Assembly: GCF_902459465.1 (NCBI RefSeq)
Contig: NC_047065.1
Span: 18,618,204-18,682,203 of the forward strand
Direction: 5' to 3'
Origin: Asterias rubens
Lineage: Eukaryota; Echinodermata; Asteroidea; Forcipulatida; Asteriidae
DNA length: 64,000 nucleotides
Part shown: piece after piece, positions 35,259 to 47,129 of the stretch
Numbering within the stretch: the stretch's first letter is position 1
Layout of the letters: each line of letters opens with the position of its first letter
Made by a program: the position numbers and the translations under genes
The notes under the pieces: model-generated
The model's database searches: none
The model's input: only the letters and a program-made list of their open reading frames with translations
Told to the model about the DNA's origin: nothing

Positions 35259-35385
35259 TAGTCGGTCGCGCGATGGTCGGGCGTCGGAAATCTTGACGCG
35301 CGATCATAAAAAGACACGGTTTTTAGACCTCAGTCTTAGGATTGCGCGCAAGATTTCCGTCGCGCGACCATCGCGCGACCGACTA
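35259..35385. repeat. GC-rich hairpin with about 45-bp arms
   Basis: TAGTCGGTCGCGCGATGGTC on the left is matched by GACCATCGCGCGACCGACTA on the right. The inner GGAAATCTTG and CAAGATTTCC also pair. The loop includes a second weaker pairing (TTTTTAGACCTCAGTC). The hairpin is far more CpG-rich than its surroundings and is flanked by family A words (GGCACTGGACA at about 35205, CGGCTCCCTCTGAA at about 35402). Confidence 0.88.
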
Positions 35386-35417
35386 CAAACCGGCCTTTAC
35401 ACGGCTCCCTCTGAAAT

Positions 35418-35798
35418 TAAAGGGAAGGTACACGTTTGGTAATTACTCAAAACAAATATTAACTTAAAAACTGACTTTGTAACGAGCATTGGAGAGCTGT
35501 TGATGTTATAAAACATTGTGAGAAACGGCTCCCTAACTCTGAAGTAGCATAGATTTTGAGAAAGACGTAATTTCTCACTAAAAATGATAAAAGACTTCTA
35601 GCCAGAAGTCTTGTATTCCTATCTCAAAGCACACAAGTTCGTCCAACAAGGGTTTTTTCCTCTCATCATTTTCTCGCAACTTCGATGACCAATTTAGCTC
35701 AATTTTCACAGGCTTGTTATTTTATGCTTATGTTGGGATACACCAAATGAGAAGACTGGTTTTGACAGTTACCAAACATGTACCTTCCCTTAAATATT
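35418..35798. mobile_element. Foldback family A, copy 8 (full length)
   Basis: Tips AAAGGGAAGGTACACGTTTG and CAAACATGTACCTTCCCTTA are inverted repeats. It belongs to the same GGGAAGGTACAC subfamily as the copy at 22050. A partial right-hand copy follows at 35815-35962. Confidence 0.92.
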
Positions 35799-35962
35799 AT
35801 GTTGTTGTTTTGTTGAAAAAGTGTAGTTTCTCATGAAAATATTAAAAGACTTCAGGCCTAAATCCCTTTCAACAGTTTTGTTATTTTATTCATTAAATTA
35901 TGTTGAGATACACCAATTGAGAAACCTGGTCTTTGACAAAATTAATACCAAACGTTTCCATT

Positions 35963-38900
35963 GAATGGAGAGTATCAGTCGGAAACCAGCAGCCTAGCAA
36001 GAGCTGGTGTATGTTACGACCACCTCGACTCGTGCACCGCAACAAACATTAATGACTTGTCCATAAGTCTATAGGTTAAGGTTGACTGTACTTTTAGTTT
36101 GTACTTTATCAAAATCGCATGTTATCGCTGATCCTTCAACAGTTGTCCTGATTAAGCTCGGTACTGATGATGAGTCAACGTGATGACAATCAAGGTCCCA
36201 GTCACATGTCTCCAGGAAACCAACGGATTGTTATGGGTGTAAGAGCATCATTAAAGTAATTTGGTCGCGGTGTGGTCCCGGGACATCAAGTTCACACTAT
36301 AAATCATAATACTGACCCGGATTCCATGTAGTCATTAGTTTCTCTGTAGTTTGTAAAAGTTTTTACTTTCTTTGTAATGCCGAGAATTGAACTCATTGAC
36401 TTAATTGAAGTAGTGAACAGTCGCAAAATTATTTCAAATTCATGTGCGTTTGAAGCTGCTTGTATAATTAAACTAGAGTGACTAAGTTTTGCAGAATGAA
36501 ACCAAAATGAAGGGTTGGGCCTGGTCGAGATGAACCCAGTAAAATATTTATGTGAATGTTATGAAGAATATAATTTAATGTAAATAAATTAGCCTTTTTT
36601 TAGTATTTGATGTTTCTTTTGAGTGATTTCTTTTCACCGTTGCTTTCATACAACATTGATGTCGGATTTGGGGACTGAGGTTATGTATTGAACTTGCTGT
36701 AAAACGTGTTATCTTACTACTGTAAACGTATAAGCGAGTTTGCGAGGATCTGGAGCACATCAAGTCGAATTTACATTACTTTGGCAAAAACAAATTATTT
36801 CATTAAAATTCTCTCATTCAGAATGATGGGTTGGATAACGTATGTCAATCACAAATGAGAGCTCACATGTTATGTCTCTGAAATGGAGTCGGAAATTATT
36901 CAATTAGTAAGGCTCCCTTGATTAGTAACATTTTACTGATTCATGTTATTCTTACTATTTGTCCCCTTCTAAATGAACGCACACTTGTTAGCCCCCCCCC
37001 CCCCCCCCAACTTCTATACGGAGAGATAGGGGGTTCGGGAATGAGTTTGATTCTGCATTTATTTGAGAAACGTTACTCAGTGTTCACATTAAACTTTAAT
37101 GTTCAGTATTGGGTGATATAATACCTACCAAATACATGGTGAACATGATAACATATATACCAAGTTCCAAATGAACCTAAGTAGGGTAAAAATCTTGATA
37201 GCAGTAACTGCGCATGGGTCTATTTATACCCCCAGTAATCATGGGTTCCTGTTGTTCTTGCTGGGGGTCCCAAAGGGGGAAAGGAGAGGGGGTGGTTGTA
37301 CGGTATGTCTGGATGGGAACGTAATGCTTTCTCATACAGCCGAGGGCATTTCTGGAGGCAACCAAACTGCACTGTAAGTAATGAGCATCCTTGTAGCAAA
37401 AGGTCTACATTTTTACAACCACAAGAAACTTTTTTGGAAATTGAAATGTGAATAACCTGTTGACCTTTCATTAAGGAGATGGCCTCGGGTTTGACCTTAA
37501 TACTGTTATTGTAAAACATGGTTAGGCCAGCTTAGCGGGAATTTAGCACCTTTTACAATTGGAAAACACAATGCCATGTTTACGAGAAAATGTTTTTTTT
37601 TCAGCAGCAAAGAAAGAAGCTGCGGCCTCGATCACCAGACTGCAAGACACTCTCATAGTGAATGCCTTATTCCAAAATCTATTTAAATGATTTTCGAAAT
37701 TGAAGTATACGCCAAGTTTACTATTACATGTACTATGATACCTTACAGCGTAGTATCGCGGGAAATAACACGTAATTATTACGGTAACCGTTGTCCCTCG
37801 GTGCGGTTAGCAGTAATTAACAAGAAGTTTCAAAAGTGATGAATTATGGGCAACACGTCGCGACGGTTTCATGAACCAGCAAACATAATTAGTGACAACT
37901 GTGACAAAAGAGGGCGCACTTCGTTTCTCAAATAAATCCATATAAAATCCTGCCGCAGTATTTTAACCATAAAACCGATCCAATCCTAAACATGGTCCTA
38001 ATAAAATGCTCAATACTGCTTTGTGTTTCCTTGTTTTGCTGTCATCTTATAACAACATTCCTGTAAAATAGGTCCCAGCGACATTGAATGTTGTTACGAG
38101 TCGACTGTACTTGCTTTTCAAGAGGACGTTCACATAATAGTTACTACCAAGACAGTAAAACCTTCCTCCGTGGTAATAAAAATACCGGAGTCTACACAGA
38201 GTTTCGAGTAGAATAGTTCCCTATATACATGTACAGCTAACGTAGGAAGCTCAACTGGGATACACTTCTTTATCCACCAATTGTCTATGGAGAATTGTAG
38301 TGAATGCCAACAGGCTCTTCACACAGAACCAGAGGTTCAAAAAAAGAACCAAACTTTATTTGAACTTTACCTCCTTTCATACACTGTATTGTAGCCCTGT
38401 AAATGACTCTTGCTCTGTGCTGTACAGTGATACAGGATGTCACTGTAATATAAACGAAAGTGTAAGGCCGCCAGGGCTACATTCTTAGTAACATTTCAAT
38501 GAAAAGAAAGAGACACCAGGTTCTGGAGACAAAGTTAAAGGGAATATGTAAATTTATTTTCCAAAATAATGGTAAAACATATTTTAGTACAATGAGGAAA
38601 CTCAAAGTCTTGATCAAGATGTAGGAGGACGACTCTGCTGGTTTCAGGTACATCTTAAGAGTCAATGAGAAACTTTTGAACACTAGGTGGCAGCAGACAT
38701 ATTCAGCTCAATTCCGAGCATTGATCACATTCCTGAGAGGGCATAGCCAAATTGGCGGCTGCAGCTCAACAGCTACACCGGTTGTTAAGGGTGTTGCTTA
38801 GGACATCCTATACTTCCAATGCATGATAACATGGCAATCTAGCCAGAGCCAAATCTAGCCATAGCCCAATCAAGCCATAGCCGTAGCTGCAAAATCAGAT

Positions 38901-39865
38901 AAAGCTCAAGTCTGCTGCCAAACAGTGTTCCCATTGGATTAGGGTTGTTTGTGTCATAATAACAGCATTTTACATGTCACTCAGGCATGCAACTGCAGCT
39001 GGCAAAAAATAGAGGAAAGTGCCAGTCAAAGCAAAATTTTGCAATTTCCAAAAGCATAGCTGAGAAACCAAAAAGGAGGAGAGCTGAAAGCTGCATGCCT
39101 GGTCACTTCATAAGTATTATCTCTACACAATTGCCATGAAATTCATCCTCAAATGGCAGAATAGAGTAAATTTAGAATGCAAAATATTTGCTGAAAATGT
39201 ACAGTTGCAACTTGTCACTGCAGAGGAGTTCCAACAACATGGAGGGCAAAGTTTTACAATTGCTTGAAAAAAGGAGTTTTCTAAAATTGACAAAATGTGA
39301 CCTTCTCCTTCAAAATGAAGTGAAATCCGGCAAAATGCAAACTGCAGCTGTTAGTGTTACGACTTGTCGTATTAGAATCAGCTTATTTTACGGATTATTT
39401 GAAATTTCCAAAATATATTTTCAAATCATGTCTTCACTCCCAAAGATTTCTAACTTGATTTTCATTTTGCAGTAAAACGTCACATCTCATCAAAGGCAAG
39501 ATATAAACGGTGATCTCTTTTCTAAACAGGCGTGCTTCATTTTGTTGTTGTGTTGAAAGTTCTCTGCTAGGCCATATTTATCTCTTTTTGGCGTTGACTG
39601 ATTTTGGCGTCCCTCCTGTACAAAACAAAGAATAATTCCTTGGTAACTCATAAATTCATGAAACTTGATAATAATGGTAAAAGAAAAGGATAAACAAAAC
39701 ATACCACCTTTAAATTTCTGCAATAGAACAAAATATGTCATTAAGTTGAGAAGGGTGTCTTTTTCAACCAACTGTTCCCCACCAACATGGTACATGTAGT
39801 TGGGTAAATTCAGTGCTACAAAAAAAATAAATCTTGTTCTCACCCTAGATTTAAGCAGAAGATGA
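35963..39865. other. Intergenic, no gene recognised
   Basis: A C tract of about 17 lies at 36991. Open stretches at 36918-37519 and 38300-38683 are unsupported. The part just left of 39866 should hold the 3' untranslated region of DAD1 (minus strand). Confidence 0.5.
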
Positions 39866-39996
39866 TTATCCGATAAAATTCAAGACGACAAGATGCAAAA
39901 TAATGCTACCGAAGACAAAATCAGCAAAAGCACGTTCTGGAGAGGTATTCTTAAAGTCCGATCTGTTTGCTGGGTTGACTTGTAGGCGCAGGCAAA
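39866..39996 (-). CDS. DAD1: DAD1, oligosaccharyltransferase subunit, coding exon 2
   Basis: After an AACAG acceptor at 39997-39999, the exon supplies the end of Val71 and 42 further residues, then TAA. It reads CLRLQVNP, then SPERAFADF, then [10 protein letters not shown]. This matches the C-terminal third of animal DAD1, including the conserved SPERAFADF block and the hydrophobic last helix that ends the protein. The phase fits exon 1 exactly (G|TT), and the joined protein has 113 residues, the usual DAD1 length. Confidence 0.95.
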
Positions 39997-40899
39997 CTGT
40001 TCATTCAAAACATAAACATATTCTCAAGTTAGAATATTCACATGATGTTATATACATGTACATATATATGTACATGTAGTCTATTTGCAATTAGTGGGTT
40101 TTTTTCTGGGCCAAGTGGGTGGCCACATAGGAGACCACATTATAATAAAATAAACTTTAGTCAACCAAAAGAATATTTAACACCAGGTCATGTCTCATGA
40201 AGAATGGTTCATCAGCAAAAAGATCACTATGACAAATTTCCAATGTGAATGAGTCCACCAAAAAACAAAAAACACACGAGCATTTCTCCACAATGTTCAT
40301 GTAGGTTTGCTTCATAATCTGGTGGCTAATTATTCGTTTACAAAATTACACCTAAAAAAGGTCATTTAGAAAACAAATTCACCAATGGTATTTTCATTCA
40401 ATGGTGGTTCTAAAGATGATTGTTTAAAAGGTAAAATCGAAGAGAAACACGGATTGTTGGCGCTGAAAAACAAAAGCTTTGGTAAACTGACAACATGCAC
40501 AACGATTCATGGATAAAACCGGGAAAAAGGGCAAAATAAAGGATTTAACTATTCAGGTATTGGAAACCTTTTTTACATACAGTGAAAAACTGAAAACAAA
40601 GGGTAAACTGTTAATTTAAATTTGACAAATCTGTTATGACAATTACAAAAGGCATGAAATAAGATAAAACTGGCATTATTAAGATGTGGCTTGATTTCAT
40701 TTGAATCTGATACGACATTAAAAAAGTAGCAAAACCCACAAAAGTGCTCATGTGATAATTACATGTACAGTTAGAATAGTCGGAGAAGTACAAGATAACA
40801 AAAATAAATGTCAAATTAATCCAAGGATTCTTCTGAAATTGAAAATATACAAAACAATATAAATAACAATATAATACAATACAAACAACTTACAAGTTA

Positions 40900-41169
40900 G
40901 GAAAAGTTTCCGCATGGCGCCACCACTTTTTCATTCGATATGAAATAATATAGTATCTAATTTACCTCATTGATATATCCCTTTTTGTAAAAATGAGTGA
41001 AAAAGTGGTGGCGCCATACGGAAAGTTACCCACAAGGGATAACTTTCCGTATGGTGCCACCACCTTTTCACTCATTTTTTACAAAAAGGGATATCTCATT
41101 GAGGTGAATTAGATACTATATTATTTCATATCAAATGAAAAAGTGGTGACGCTATACGGAAACTTTTCC
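40900..41169. mobile_element. Nested palindrome inside the DAD1 intron
   Basis: The whole 270 bp is an inverted repeat (GGAAAAGTTTCC tip and its mirror) centred near 41034. Each half is itself an inverted repeat: TGGCGCCACCACTTTTTCA appears four times in alternating orientation, near 40914, 41005, 41055 and 41135. It has no coding capacity. Confidence 0.9.
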
Positions 41170-41512
41170 AAGTCTTTTTGTGGTTTCAAAGACCAGAGTC
41201 CCCCAGACAAAAATAAATTAGAAATGGGAGTCTCTTTCTAAAAAAGGACGGCGGATCCAGGACAAACTAAAAGTAAAAGAAAAATACTCACTACCCTTTT
41301 TAAATACTTACAAGATAAGAGTAAGACTGAGAGTAGTAAGAGTAAAGTTATTTCTTAGAAATTGGCCTGACGCTTGACCCTACGTAGGGCTAGCCCACTA
41401 GTGGTAGTAACAGAGTCTTTCTCGAACGAAGGCTAAATGTCAACACAACAGACATAAAAAGGTACATAGGTAACTAAGTGTAACATTAGCAAGGAAGTGG
41501 AAATACATAAAC

Positions 41513-41534
41513 AGAGAGAGAGAGAGAGAGAGAG
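41513..41534. repeat. Short AG microsatellite
   Basis: Eleven AG repeats lie about 40 bp inside the DAD1 intron from the donor. Confidence 0.9.
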
Positions 41535-41574
41535 CGTCAGATAGGTTTAGCACGAACAAAAAGAATATATTTAC

Positions 41575-41785
41575 CTCCTAAAACGAACGAACCGACGCAC
41601 GAGATGAAGCCAGACAGAAACGAGTTGAAAGGGAAGGTACCGACGAGAACGCAGTAGACAAACTGCACAATCCCCGTCAGCATAATGTATGCCAAGTATG
41701 CATCGATGATCTTCAGCTTCTGCGAAGTCTTGGAGGTATATTCCTCGTAGAATTTACCGAGAACTGTGAATAATTCGATGGCCAT
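41575..41785 (-). CDS. DAD1: DAD1, oligosaccharyltransferase subunit, coding exon 1
   Basis: DAD1 (Ost2 in yeast) is a small ER membrane subunit needed for stable oligosaccharyltransferase, the complex that N-glycosylates proteins. ATG 41785 begins MAIELF; the frame stays open another 38 codons upstream, but family length and alignment favour this Met. The exon encodes residues 1-70 plus one base: a cytosolic start with KFYEEY, RLK-type QKLKIIDAY, then two hydrophobic segments around [20 protein letters not shown], the most conserved DAD1 block. The donor is GGAG|GTAAAT. The intron to exon 2 is about 1.58 kb and holds the nested palindrome. It is ordinary and apparently functional. Confidence 0.96.
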
Positions 41786-42375
41786 TTTTAGGTTTTTTAA
41801 AGCTTGCCACACGCAGAAAATGTACAGAGAGTCACCCTTGTATACGTGTGCAGCGTAGAGAGACCGGATGGTCGGTTTGCATGGTGGGACTGTTGTCAAC
41901 CCACAGAGATTAATAATTGTTTAAATTGATTTGCAATTAAAGTTTATGTATTGCAATCAAATAAACGTATAAAGGATGAGTACAAAATATTATTTAAAAT
42001 AAGGAAAGTTTTATAATAACTGTACTTTTACCATTTCAAATAATTAAGCTAATGAATCGTGGAGTAAGAGGCTGTTCGCCGTCGTCTGCTTTTTATTTGT
42101 TTTCAGAACAATCGAGAGAGGGCGCTGTTTACAATCGCTCTGATAGGAGCTCGCTCTACCGAATGCCCTTTTCGAAGTCATGGCTTGGGCTTCAGGCTCA
42201 GGGTTCGATTTCATAAAGCCAATAAACATAACAAATTAATGGCTAAACACATAAAAATATTGCTCAACAGAAACTTGTTATCAGCCAAAAATCCATAATG
42301 TTTACATTATTACAACTGTTGCCCACTCATTTTTTGCTGAGCAGTATACGCTTTATGAAATTGATGGGTATGGGA

Positions 42376-42516
42376 TCTAGATAAACCCACCTTGTTGAGC
42401 TGTAGATGGCTCTTTTTTAACATCGGTCTCATCATAGTCTCTGTAATGGCGACTGTGATGAGACTGATGTTAAAAGACAGCCATTTACAGCTCAACAAGG
42501 TGGGCTATGATCTAGA
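42376..42516. mobile_element. Foldback family F
   Basis: CCCACCTTGTTGAGCTGTA...GTCTCATCA on the left is mirrored by TGATGAGAC...TTACAGCTCAACAAGGTGGG on the right, with tips ATCTAGAT and ATCTAGAC. The arms are nearly perfect, so the insertion is probably recent. Confidence 0.9.
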
Positions 42517-44063
42517 CAGCTCAACTATTTTCATTACGAACAAAATATGAATAAAATCATTGTTAATTGTGTTCCCTAGACAATAGAGCAAACACAATCC
42601 CCTTCCTCTACCCCCTCCCCATTTTTGTCACTCTCCTCTGTGTGGCTACATTTCTATAGTCTTTTCCACTGCTTTTGAGCACCAGTAGGCCCTAGCATGT
42701 TTCTGTTTGTTGTGTTGTCATCCAGAAAGACTTTGATTGGATCGAACTTCCGGCCACAAACTTTTTTTTTAATAACCAGAGTTGACACTGATTTTTATAT
42801 TGCTTGGAATTAATTTAATAACTTACACCCTCACACCTCCATGTCCTTCTTAATATTAAAAATCTAACCCTAGGGTAGAAAAGACAAACATGTACACAAA
42901 CAAAATTGCTAAACTTAAGTCCCCTGTTCTGAATTTAAAAAAACATGTATAAGTCATCTTCAATCTTCAAGGATGAAATCCTTATTCAGCTATATTGAGC
43001 TATACTAGAATGATATTTTAAACAGTGGAATTAATGAGCTCCTATTTTGATATTCTTAGATAAAAGTTAGAATGTTAAAATCACATTACTTTTACCAAAC
43101 ATCATTAATACCAAAGTACAAGTATGACAAATTGTTTTCACTTTAAACTTTAAAAAATAAATAACTTTCACCCTTTCCAAAAGAAAAAGAAACTAATAAT
43201 AAGATTAAAACTTTACAGTTCTGTCCAAAATATATTTGGAAAAAAATAATAATATGAGTAGTAACGATTTCAATATTATTGGTTAGCGGTAACACCTTGT
43301 GTGTACCTACATGTTTTTGCCAGGTAGATTTTGTTCTTAAAACAAATGTCTTGCTTAAGCATGTTATCGTGTCCTCCACTGTGAGTGTAAACTGGTTACG
43401 TTATAAAAAAATTAGTAATATTGTAGACTTCAGCAGTTTGACAAGGTCACTCTATATGTAAATTGAGATCAGGGAACACACATTAGAATACTTAATTAGG
43501 AAGAGAAATTGCACACACAAACTCCTAACATAATGCAGTCTATAGGATTTGAGGCATTGCATGGTGAGGTATCAATATATATTTGGTTTGAGGTAACACA
43601 ATGTGTGTATCTACTTGCCAGGTCGAGTTTGTTCTTAGAGAACTGTCTTTCTTTATTCTACTACCGCGGAAAAGATATATCAGATGTTTGGGAGGCTTCT
43701 CAGTTCTGAAAAGAACTGTTCTGCTTTTTAACTACTGCCCGGGCAGAAGGTAGAAAATTGGCTGGGACTACTACTTTAGCTTATAGGATCATAATTAACT
43801 GCAGTCTTCTGCCGATCTATGCCTTGGCAGATCATTCATTGCCTCCTCGCAACCATGGAAGCGTCAAGAAATAAAGACTGCTGATTGCAGGTCGAGTTGC
43901 TACAGCACTAGCAGAACCCAACTTTATAGAGCTGTTTGAGCAGAAGCAATTTAGTAAGCCTGTCACAAAGAGTACTTATTATAAGGTGTTTTTGCTGGGG
44001 GGTTTTCGTTACCGAAATTTGCTTGTGCTTGTGTTGGCTTCTTATTGTGCTCAAGCAGCTCTA
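42517..44063. other. Intergenic, no gene recognised
   Basis: It is AT-rich. Two sections (43270-43345 and 43570-43650) share GGTAACAC, TGTGTGTA and TTTGTTCTTA words, a diverged duplication. No coding evidence is seen. Confidence 0.5.
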
Positions 44064-44244
44064 AAGGCCAAGTCACACAGGCCCCAATAATGAGAACGAA
44101 AACGATAAGAATAAAAATGCATGCCCTCGATTGGTTGAAATGCTCCATGCAGAATACGCCCACGCTCATTCAACCAATCGAGGGCGTGCATTTGTATCAT
44201 TATTGTTTACGTTCTCGTTATCGGGACCTGTGTGACTTGGCCTT
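44064..44244. mobile_element. Foldback family D
   Basis: AAGGCCAAGTCACACAGGCC...CCCTCGATTGGTTGAA on the left is mirrored by TTCAACCAATCGAGGG...ACCTGTGTGACTTGGCCTT on the right. Only about 30 bp in the centre is unpaired. It lies 200 bp from the 3' end of the C39-like gene. Confidence 0.9.
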
Positions 44245-44445
44245 AATGCAATTAGGCTCTCTGGTTATAATTTGCAAAAACCAGTTAACAGCCAAAACTG
44301 CTACAATAAATATATTGCTTTGTTGACTGGTTTCCTTTGTTCGTTTGCTGAACAAGTTAATATTTGTTTTGCATGACCCAAAGAAATTTGGCCCTACAGA
44401 TAGTATGCATCAAAATTGATATAGCAAAGGTCTAGTTTCAGTTTC

Positions 44446-44666
44446 TCAGGAAACAGGTTTGACAAGGAGGGGCAATTCGGGTTCTTCTACCAGTAGTCTG
44501 TACGACGATTCGTCCTCCTTCTTCACACACAAAGTGATACCAGACTTGTAAACAGCTGGTATGCAAATGTGACTCTTGAAGAGCCAATCAGCGAGCAGCC
44601 CCACCGGTCTCCTGTCTGGTGATTGGCTGTACGGTTCAGGTTCACTTAGCATCTTCTTGACTTGTC
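44446..44666 (-). CDS. C39-like cysteine-peptidase-fold protein, coding exon 5 (last)
   Basis: The acceptor is CAAACAG|GAC. After completing Gly223, the exon adds residues 224-295 and ends KPVS followed by TGA. It is rich in Glu, Pro and Leu in its last third. A hydrophobic WLFKSHICIPAVY stretch (about residues 248-260) followed by GITLCVKKED suggests a folded beta-strand domain. There is no transmembrane helix. The frame joins exon 4 cleanly. Confidence 0.8.
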
Positions 44667-45179
44667 CTGTTTGAGGAAAAAATTGTCACTGATGAATTTG
44701 AAAGTCACAAAGCTGCTAGGTTTAGCTGGAACATAAATTCCACAACATTAAGCCTGCCAGTTATTTCTGGGAAAAGAAAAATCACAAAATAATACATCAT
44801 ATATACGAACTTAGTAGAATATAGACGATGTAAACTGAGACATCAATGTTTACAAAAGAGCCACTGAGCCTGAACTTACTACAGGCACAAGTTGTACACA
44901 CCTCAATTGAAGAAAACATTCACTACTATAATTATTTTATGGAGATTGCACTGTCTGATTGTTGTCAACTTTTGATATGAAGAAAGAGGGCACATCTTAA
45001 ACAAGTTTCAGCTGTTATTTTGTACAACTATTGAGTTTCAATGGAAAACACAACACAAAATGTCAAATTTTTCATTTGACTAATGTAGTATCTTGCCTGC
45101 TAGAAAAGACCCAGGAATGCAGGTCACTCTTTTTGTAAATAAATATTATGTACAGTTAATACATTAATTTGGTTTTTAC

Positions 45180-45279
45180 CTTCAACATCCATTTCCTTCC
45201 ATCTAGGATCAGAATGTTTAGAAAGAACTGACAAGTCTGTGTTCTCCTCCCATCGACTGATCACATCCACTCGTCGGAT
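45180..45279 (-). CDS. C39-like cysteine-peptidase-fold protein, coding exon 4
   Basis: The acceptor is ATGGCAG|ATC and the donor GAAG|GTAAAA. The exon gives residues 190-222 plus one base. It is charged and contains RRVDVISRW and DPRWKEMDVEG. Phases on both sides (0 and 1) fit the neighbouring exons, which supports the model. Confidence 0.8.
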
Positions 45280-45644
45280 CTGCCATTGAAAAAGAAAAAG
45301 TATAAAAAATAAGTTTGAAAAAGTCTAGTTGGGTTGTGCAAAATAGATGGCTGTGGCTGTTGCTAAGAGTGTCACTATGGACAATGTATGCTTTGATGCA
45401 TGTCAACCAAGCCAAAGCCGCAGTCCTAGCCGCTAAATTGCACATTGCCACGTTGTGTAAAAGTAACTACTGCAGACCAAAGTTGTCAGCAAGGACAATG
45501 GTCTAAAATAAGCCACGAAAAAAATGGCATAAAAGAAGAGTGTTACAAAAGACATGACAAGCCTGTATTTAGTTATAAACTACAAGGGAAACTGACTGAG
45601 TAAATTTTAATTCAAGTTTGTGGTGATAAAAGCAATTTTTTTTT

Positions 45645-45717
45645 CTATAAACAGGATTTGAACCTGCAACCACTAGTTTAACGTGTCGGCTCTGAACCAA
45701 CCTGTTCACACAGCTAC
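45645..45717 (-). pseudogene. tRNA-like sequence, probable SINE head or tRNA pseudogene
   Basis: On the minus strand, TAGCTGTGTGAACAGGTTGG resembles an A box and GGTTCAAATCC a B box, with a plausible T arm. The acceptor ends do not pair and the D arm is irregular. It lies in intron 3 of the C39-like gene. Confidence 0.35.
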
Positions 45718-45849
45718 AGACAGAACTGCAGAAAGACTACTAGTGGTTGCCTGTGCAGCAGAATGATGATTACAATTGTTACCAGGAATTGTGAGATTTC
45801 TCAAAAAATGCCACATGATGCGACACAATATCACTCCAGAAATACTCAC

Positions 45850-46034
45850 CCTGAGTATTGAGTCACTGCTTATATAATGAAGAAAGTTTGACGGCACCTC
45901 CACAGAGAGGGGATTGCACATGAGGATACCCGTCTTGGTCACGCCGTAGACCATCTGATGATGCCAAGCATCAGGGATACTCGTCTCGCCATTGACTACA
46001 TGCTGAAGGTTGAGCGTTGCTATCGGAACGACTC
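45850..46034 (-). CDS. C39-like cysteine-peptidase-fold protein, coding exon 3
   Basis: The acceptor is TTTCTAG|GAG and the donor CAGG|GTGAGT. The exon covers residues 128-189. It carries the block DAWHHQMVYGVTKTG (149-163), then ILMCNPL (164-170). In C39/papain-type peptidases a His before a beta strand, followed after about 15 residues by an Asn or Asp next to Pro, completes the catalytic set. Here His152 or His153 and Asn168 fill those places. Confidence 0.82.
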
Positions 46035-46501
46035 CTAGAAATCAAAAGGAAGGGGGGAGATTTTTGTTTTATTTACCGTTGTATGGTCATGAATGTTGGT
46101 GTAGCTTCTGCAGCCGATTTCACAAACACTCGAGTTAAAATGAGTAACTTAGGATCCATGGGTTCAATTCGTCCTACGCCTAAGGATACGGAACTAGTCC
46201 CAAGTCCTAGGATTAATCCTAACTTAGGAAGAGTTTGCGGTGAAATCGATGGCGGGATGAATGTGGAGGTTCACCCTAAAAATCCCCCCTCTGTGAGTCC
46301 AGCCTCAAGATTTTTGAATTTTTCTGGGGTTGTCTGCTGTTCAACATTAAAGTCACCTGGAAATTGATTTATTTTTTTTTCAAACATAAGAGTATATGCT
46401 TACGAACAATAAAACAATTTTTTTAGTAATTGTTTGTCACGATTTATATGTTTAAAAAATATATAAAGTTGTTTGGGGGGCTGACTCCGCCTACCCCTTT
46501 T

Positions 46502-46734
46502 GTGATGTCAATCGAGGCAGACTTTGCCTGAAATGCGTATAGTAAACACACGTGCAAAGTACATGTACGTCCAAGTCGTGAGTTGGTACATTTCAAAAAG
46601 TGTTTTTCTGCATTCAGCAGCAATACACGTGGTCGGCATTGCCGGAAAAAAAACTCATGACTTGGTCCGTACATGTACTTTGCAATTGTGTTTACTCTAT
46701 GCATTACAGGCAAAGTCTACCTCGATTGACGTCA
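46502..46734. mobile_element. Foldback family E
   Basis: GTGATGTCAATCGAGGCAGA...GCAAAGTACATGTACG on the left is mirrored by CGTACATGTACTTTGC...TACCTCGATTGACGTCAC on the right. Inner words CAAGTCGTGAG and CTCATGACTTG also pair. It sits in intron 2 of the C39-like gene. Confidence 0.9.
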
Positions 46735-47129
46735 CGAACAGTGCCCTCTCGGGTCGGGGTCTACTCTTAAATTTGTAAATAACATAAGAACTGATTTTTT
46801 AAAACCTTAGTTAACTGTTTATTCACATTCCACTCATCAAAACACATATATTAGTGACAAAAGCTTTATTTTGAAAAAATGCCACTTCCAGGTGACTTTA
46901 AGTAGCCTTGAGGTACCACTTGCATTTCTCCCACAAAATAAACTTGAGCCTGAACACTGTAACAATATCTGTGTTTATATCCGCCAATAGAGGGTGCTGT
47001 TTACGAGGTGTACATGTATGAAACATAGCTTCTCCATAAGTAGTTTCAATCTTGTGTGTCTCAAGGGGTCAACCCCATAGGTCTTGAAGAAGAACCCAAT
47101 CTTTTAACAAACTCAAGCAAAGATTAAAG

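Noticed and set aside
41786-41899. Longer DAD1 N-terminus
   Set aside because: The frame is open for 38 codons, but DAD1 proteins are about 113 residues and the internal Met gives exactly that length.
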